Below, piece after piece: positions 54,220 to 57,895 of a stretch of 57,895 bases of DNA. Made by a program: the position numbers and the translations under genes. The stretch is taken from contig CAJWJK010000010.1 of NCBI GenBank assembly GCA_913041535.1, positions 1-57,895 on the forward strand. Direction: 5' to 3'. The notes below the pieces were generated by a model. The model made no database searches, was not told where the DNA came from, and worked only from the letters and a program-made list of their open reading frames with translations. The DNA comes from an uncultured Alphaproteobacteria bacterium (GTDB taxonomy: Bacteria; Pseudomonadota; Alphaproteobacteria; VGEJ01). Within the stretch, counting starts at the first letter, position 1, and each line of letters starts with the position of its first letter.

Positions 54220-55035
54220 CTAGTTATTGCTCAGCCATCGTGGAGACTTTTTATGTAAAAATGCGCTGATTCCTTCATCGCTTTCTTTCATCAGCAAGTT
54301 TTGTACCATCACCTCACTTGTGAGTTCATAGGCAGATTTTAAATCGAGTTCTCGCTGTTTATAATATGCCTCCTTACCTATACTCACCACCCGAGTTGGC
54401 GTTGAACACAGTTTCTCTGCATACGTGGCAACGGTCTTATCAAGGTTTTCAATTGATACCACTTCGTTCACTAGGCCAAAGCGCCATGCGGTTTCCGCGT
54501 CAATTGGATCACCCGTTAACAGCATCTGCATAGCATGCTTTGATGCAATGCAACGACTTAGAGCCACCATTGGTGTAGAGCAGAAGAGCCCAATCTTTAC
54601 GCCTGGTGTGGCAAAACTTGCGGTATCAGATGCAATGGCTAGATCACAACTGGCAACTAGTTGGCATCCAGCTGCGGTAGCCGTGGCATGAACTTTAGCG
54701 ATGACAGGTTGTGGTAGGCAGGTAATTGACAGCATCAGATTGCTGCACTGTGACATCAGTTCTTTAATATCGTCTGGATTTGAGAGAGAGCGCAATTCCT
54801 TTAGGTCGTGGCCGGAGCAAAATGCGGGTCCCTTAGCAGCAATAACAACTACTTGGATGTTTTGATTCTCAGCAATTCTGTTAAGCTCAATCTGCAGTGA
54901 TGAAATCAGGTTGGACGAAAGAGCATTGCGACTTTTTGGTTGATTAAGTGTAAGGGTTGCAATTCCATTACTATAATGGGATTCAATCTTCGATTCATCG
55001 ATTATTTCATTTGAAACATATTCATTGTTGGTCAT
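54220..55035 (-). CDS. enoyl-CoA hydratase/isomerase (crotonase) family protein
   Basis: The 271-residue protein has the crotonase core: YSNGIATLTLNQPKSRNALS, VVVIAAKGPAFCSGHDLKELR (about 63-83, oxyanion residues), AGCQLVASCDLAIASDTASF (about 118-137), GLFCSTPMVALSRCIASKHAMQML. The equivalent of the first catalytic Glu position (Q-L-V region) is not Glu here, so hydratase activity is uncertain; ECHDC3-type roles are likely. It is 77 bp upstream of the CoA-binding gene on the same strand and divergent from rplM. Confidence 0.9.
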   Translation of the reverse strand: MTNNEYVSNEIIDESKIESHYSNGIATLTLNQPKSRNALSSNLISSLQIELNRIAENQNIQVVVIAAKGPAFCSGHDLKELRSLSNPDDIKELMSQCSNLMLSITCLPQPVIAKVHATATAAGCQLVASCDLAIASDTASFATPGVKIGLFCSTPMVALSRCIASKHAMQMLLTGDPIDAETAWRFGLVNEVVSIENLDKTVATYAEKLCSTPTRVVSIGKEAYYKQRELDLKSAYELTSEVMVQNLLMKESDEGISAFLHKKSPRWLSNN

Positions 55036-55091
55036 TATTCCCCACTACTATGTTACCGCTCTCTAAAGTATTGAAAAAAAACATGAATCAT

Positions 55092-55121
55092 TTGACAGAT
55101 AGGCGTGCATTATCATAAGTA
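55092..55121 (+). promoter_or_regulatory. candidate rplM promoter
   Basis: A perfect TTGACA (55092-55097) is followed by CATAAG (55114-55119) or TAAGTA (55116-55121) at spacings of 16 and 18. Either would start transcription within about five bases of ATG 55130, leaving almost no leader. Confidence 0.35.
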
Positions 55122-55129
55122 TAATAGCA

Positions 55130-55603
55130 ATGACAGCTCCAACTACATACTCTGCCAAACAATCAGATATTCACAAGTCTTGGGTTTTGATTGATGCTAA
55201 CGGTCTTGTATTGGGACGGTTGGCCAGTATCGTCGCTAATCGTCTGCGGGGAAAGCATAAGCCCACATACACGCCTCATATGGACGACGGAGATTGTATC
55301 GTAGTCGTAAATGCTGAAAAGGTTTATCTCACAGGGCGAAAGCGTAGTAATAAGATTCATTACCATCACACAGGGTATCCAGGAGGTATTAAGTCCTTCA
55401 CTCCGGAACAAATTCTCTCGGGCAGTAGGCCAGAGAAATTGATTCGCCAAGCAGTTAGACGTATGGTTCCAAGAGGGCCTTTGGGCCGTCAGCAGCTTTC
55501 CAATCTCTATCTATACTGTGGGCCTAGCCACCCGCACGAAGCGCAAAATCCCAAACCGCTGGATGTCGCAGCCATGAATACTAAGAACAAACCAGACCAA
55601 TAG
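55130..55603 (+). CDS. rplM: 50S ribosomal protein L13
   Basis: The 157-residue large-subunit protein shows the L13 pattern: [38 protein letters not shown] (about 19-56) and [29 protein letters not shown], then [22 protein letters not shown]. Its C-terminal tail ([20 protein letters not shown]) is typical for alphaproteobacteria. No Shine-Dalgarno precedes ATG 55130. It is co-transcribed with rpsI (7 bp gap). Confidence 0.98.
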   Translation: MTAPTTYSAKQSDIHKSWVLIDANGLVLGRLASIVANRLRGKHKPTYTPHMDDGDCIVVVNAEKVYLTGRKRSNKIHYHHTGYPGGIKSFTPEQILSGSRPEKLIRQAVRRMVPRGPLGRQQLSNLYLYCGPSHPHEAQNPKPLDVAAMNTKNKPDQ

Positions 55604-55610
55604 GACCGTA

Positions 55611-56081
55611 ATGAGCGAATCAACAGGCCTTAGCGCATTAGCAGATGTAGAAACGCTAGAGACGCACGAAGTACAAGAGCCCCGTATTGGGAGTGATGGT
55701 CGCTCTTATGCGACAGGAAAGCGAAAAAATGCTGTGGCACGCGTCTGGATCAAGCCGGGCACTGGTCAGATAATTGTGAATGGCCGCTCGTATGATACCT
55801 ACTTTGCTCGACCTGTGTTGCAGATGATCATTAACCAGCCTTTTTCTTTAGCTAACAGGGAAGGGCAATATGATATTTGGTGTACCGTAAAAGGTGGGGG
55901 GTTATCCGGTCAAGCTGGAGCAGTGCGTCATGGTGTAAGTAGGGCATTGACGTATTATGAACCGGATCTACGGTCGGTTCTGAAAAAAGCAGGCTTCTTA
56001 ACCCGCGATTCTAGAGTTGTTGAACGAAAGAAATATGGTCGTCGTAAGGCTCGGCGCAGTTTTCAGTTTTCGAAACGATAA
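55611..56081 (+). CDS. rpsI: 30S ribosomal protein S9
   Basis: The 156-residue small-subunit protein ends in the expected basic tail [13 protein letters not shown] that reaches the decoding centre. Other S9 features are [20 protein letters not shown] (about 29-48), [18 protein letters not shown] and [25 protein letters not shown]. The N-terminal extension before YATGKRK (about 28 residues) is common in alphaproteobacteria. It follows rplM by 7 bp and is closed by a strong terminator. In many relatives argC comes next; here an integrase gene does. Confidence 0.98.
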   Translation: MSESTGLSALADVETLETHEVQEPRIGSDGRSYATGKRKNAVARVWIKPGTGQIIVNGRSYDTYFARPVLQMIINQPFSLANREGQYDIWCTVKGGGLSGQAGAVRHGVSRALTYYEPDLRSVLKKAGFLTRDSRVVERKKYGRRKARRSFQFSKR

Positions 56082-56111
56082 TCCACAAAAACAAGTTTTT
56101 CGTTATATTTC

Positions 56112-56141
56112 AAGGGGTTGGATGTTTTCCAACCCCTTTTT
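56112..56141 (+). terminator. rho-independent terminator of rplM-rpsI
   Basis: AAGGGGTTGGA (56112-56122) pairs perfectly with TCCAACCCCTT (56128-56138) around a five-base loop, and the stem runs into TTT. It starts 31 bp after the rpsI stop. Confidence 0.9.
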
Positions 56142-56143
56142 CT

Positions 56144-56181
56144 ATGAGGCGCAAATGAGGCGCACTCCACAGAATCTGTGG
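56144..56181. other. direct repeats and 15-bp palindrome beside the integrase gene
   Basis: ATGAGGCGCA occurs at 56144-56153 and again at 56155-56164, 11 bp apart. CCACAGA and TCTGTGG form a 7-bp inverted repeat with one central base at 56167-56181. Between the terminator and the integrase, these could be recombinase arm sites, an operator or an attachment core. A further pair, CCAGTTCTCA, occurs at 56235-56244 and 56254-56263. Confidence 0.5.
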
Positions 56182-56276
56182 GTTTCCCAAATCTAAAACT
56201 TGACGAAAACGCACAAAAGAGACACTTTCTGGTTCCAGTTCTCATACTTGAAACCAGTTCTCAAAAAGGCGCGTTG

Positions 56277-57722
56277 ATGTCGGCAACATATAGAGACAGA
56301 CAAGACAGCAAAATCTACGGAAGCAGGTTGATTATCTTTCGTAGGAAAGACGCACAGGATAATGGGTCATTCTCGTATCGGGCAAAGATAGAGGGTCATA
56401 AGGGATACATTCGCAGAAGCATCAAGGAAACTGACCCTGATAAAGCGATGGTTCTGGCAGAGCAGGAATATGAAAATCTGCGAGTAAGGCATAAGGGCGG
56501 TTTCTCCCTTACAGAAATCTTCGTTGATAAGTTTTTTGATGCGTGGATAGAAACGCAAAAGACGCGTCTTACCGATAGTCGTTATAAGTGGAAGACCTCT
56601 GTTTATGAGCGGTATGTATCGGGGTTTATGGGGAAGAGAAACCTTACAGACCTCAACAAAAGTTTTGTTGATGGGTATTGGTCTTACCGACTGAACTTTT
56701 GGAACTCCAAAGAAGGTAAAGAACGCATACAACTCAACGAAAAACGGATGGGGTCAAAAACAAAGTCATCTCATAATGTCGCACAGAAACCTTCTTTTGC
56801 GACATTGCGAGCAGAGGCATCCCTGATAAATGAGATTTTGAGAGCAGCGGTTGATGAGGGGCATTTGTCTCGCACCATCAAAATCACCGCACAAGATGCG
56901 GTTTCCAAAGCAGACAGAATGGTTCAGCACAGAGATACATTCACATTGGAAGAGTGGCGAGTTCTTACTACCAATCTCTACAACTATTATCTGTGTCGGG
57001 GTCGTTGGAAGGATACTCGTATCAACTCCCTTCATCGTTTCCAAAGACATATGTTGCGAACATATGTTCTGTTGGCATCCTCAACAGGATTACGAACAGG
57101 TGAAATAAAAAATCTGCGATGGAGTGATTTTAGGATTGAGATAGATGATGAAGGCAAGAGTGTTCTATTAGTATCCGTAAGAGGTGAAACATCCAAAGTT
57201 CGTAGAGGCAGAACAGCAGTCGCACATAGTGAAAATATAATCGGTGTTTTGGATGAATATAAAGAAGCATCCCAACACACCGAAACCAACGACTTGGTAT
57301 TTTATTCTATCAAATCAAACGGAGAGACATTACCAGTTGATTTATCAACCAACTTCAAGTCATTCCTAAAACGATGTGATTATAAGGGCAGAGAAGAAGG
57401 GTTGCGATTATCCGTTGATGGAAAGGCAAGAACTCTTTACTCGTTGCGACATTTCTTTGCGATACAACGACTTCAGCAGAATGTTGATATTTACCAACTG
57501 GCAACCACGATGGGCACAGGTGTAACGCAGATACGCAATCACTATGGAAGGCACATTTCTGGTGATGCGTTCATCAAGGAACTCACCAAATACCAGAGCA
57601 AATCAGGTCAACACGCAAAGAACGCAGCAGTTCGCAAACTGGTGGATATGGTTGAGAGTGGTGTTCTAAACGAAGAGATTGCGTTAGACGCATTTAGACA
57701 GGTGGCAGAACGACGAGAATAG
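56277..57722 (+). CDS. tyrosine recombinase / phage-type integrase
   Basis: The 481-residue protein has an N-terminal SAM-like DNA-binding region (FVDKFFDAWIETQKTRLTD onward) and a C-terminal catalytic domain with Arg273 (STGLRTGEIKNLRW), box II YSLRHFFA with Arg391 and His392 (Tyr388 stands where the first His often is), and the nucleophile Tyr423 (NHYGRH). It would integrate and excise a mobile element. ATG 56277 with AAGG upstream is favoured; an in-frame GTG at 56178 is less likely. The Asn- and Lys-rich composition differs from its neighbours and suggests transfer. It is the first gene after rpsI. Confidence 0.93.
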   Translation: MSATYRDRQDSKIYGSRLIIFRRKDAQDNGSFSYRAKIEGHKGYIRRSIKETDPDKAMVLAEQEYENLRVRHKGGFSLTEIFVDKFFDAWIETQKTRLTDSRYKWKTSVYERYVSGFMGKRNLTDLNKSFVDGYWSYRLNFWNSKEGKERIQLNEKRMGSKTKSSHNVAQKPSFATLRAEASLINEILRAAVDEGHLSRTIKITAQDAVSKADRMVQHRDTFTLEEWRVLTTNLYNYYLCRGRWKDTRINSLHRFQRHMLRTYVLLASSTGLRTGEIKNLRWSDFRIEIDDEGKSVLLVSVRGETSKVRRGRTAVAHSENIIGVLDEYKEASQHTETNDLVFYSIKSNGETLPVDLSTNFKSFLKRCDYKGREEGLRLSVDGKARTLYSLRHFFAIQRLQQNVDIYQLATTMGTGVTQIRNHYGRHISGDAFIKELTKYQSKSGQHAKNAAVRKLVDMVESGVLNEEIALDAFRQVAERRE

Positions 57723-57732
57723 TATCCTCTGT

Positions 57733-57895
57733 CTATTTTCCCTTATGTAAGGCATACATCAACGCACCAAGAACGAGGTTTTGACGCGAGTTGATAATCA
57801 GCATCTCGTTGATTTCGCGTAATCTCTCCTCAATCGTCTTCGCTGATTTTGCGCGTGCGAGTATGGATTTTGATTTGTTGTAATCTTTGAGGATG
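57733..57895 (-). CDS. hypothetical protein, N-terminus cut by the window edge
   Basis: The minus strand is open from the right edge to TAG at 57733-57735 (54 codons, no start in view). The sequence is basic and helical, with KSILARAKSAKTIEERLREI and ending LGALMYALHKGK. No family is recognised. It is convergent with the integrase gene at 10 bp, and probably belongs to the same element. Confidence 0.6.
   Translation of the reverse strand, partial: ILKDYNKSKSILARAKSAKTIEERLREINEMLIINSRQNLVLGALMYALHKGK

Overview
The window reads as a chromosomal segment of a free-living, probably marine, alphaproteobacterium. The best evidence is the core order tRNA-Leu, tig, clpP, clpX, lon, hup, tRNA-Val (13604-20699), a typical alphaproteobacterial arrangement, together with the right-hand block ctaA, MFS, metY, CoA-binding protein, enoyl-CoA hydratase, rplM, rpsI. 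The coding is dense, intergenic DNA is AT-rich, and many genes are small oxidoreductases, transporters and one-domain enzymes. The lineage is inferred from gene order and protein style only; no database search was made.

Layout. 1-11000: a truncated HpcH/HpaI-type aldolase, a drug/metabolite (EamA) exporter, D-aminoacyl-tRNA deacylase, an HSL-type esterase, an aromatic amino acid decarboxylase, several small proteins, an SDR, a small lipoprotein, and an operon of amidase, methyltransferase and NAD(P)HX repair enzyme. 11129-13510: a lone AceE/transketolase-like ThDP enzyme. 13604-20699: the protein quality-control block (trigger factor, ClpP, ClpX, Lon, HU) with its tRNAs. 20798-26915: a Bcr/CflA-type MFS pump, NIPSNAP and ABM-type small proteins, a two-domain dCTP deaminase, tRNA-Asp, a secreted nuclease, a GFA protein and a class II aldolase. 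27413-31650: an RND efflux pair. 31805-37514: Baeyer-Villiger-type monooxygenase, Sel1 protein, EamA transporter, cupin, and gamma-carbonic-anhydrase-like protein.

37715-45561 is the most accessory-looking part. A tRNA-Arg gene is followed by a second 46-bp copy of its own 3' end, the usual scar of tRNA-targeted integration. A small monooxygenase gene broken by an in-frame stop follows. Next comes a likely uptake and catabolism locus: SDR, two-module VOC dioxygenase-like protein, FrcBCA-like sugar ABC transporter and phytanoyl-CoA-dioxygenase-like protein. A DUF924 protein and a frameshifted cupin gene close this part. 45736-55035 returns to ordinary chromosome (EamA transporter, Bcp peroxiredoxin, amidase with a translationally coupled small partner, heme A synthase, methionine/sulfur enzymes).

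After rplM-rpsI and a strong terminator, a tyrosine recombinase with nearby repeats and a 15-bp palindrome begins what looks like an integrated element that runs off the right edge.

No CRISPR array, rRNA gene or insertion-sequence transposase was seen. I did not find a complete, clearly new defence or signalling system. The leading candidates for new biology are the SDR/VOC/ABC/PhyH locus, the small protein coupled to the second amidase, and the two integration footprints.
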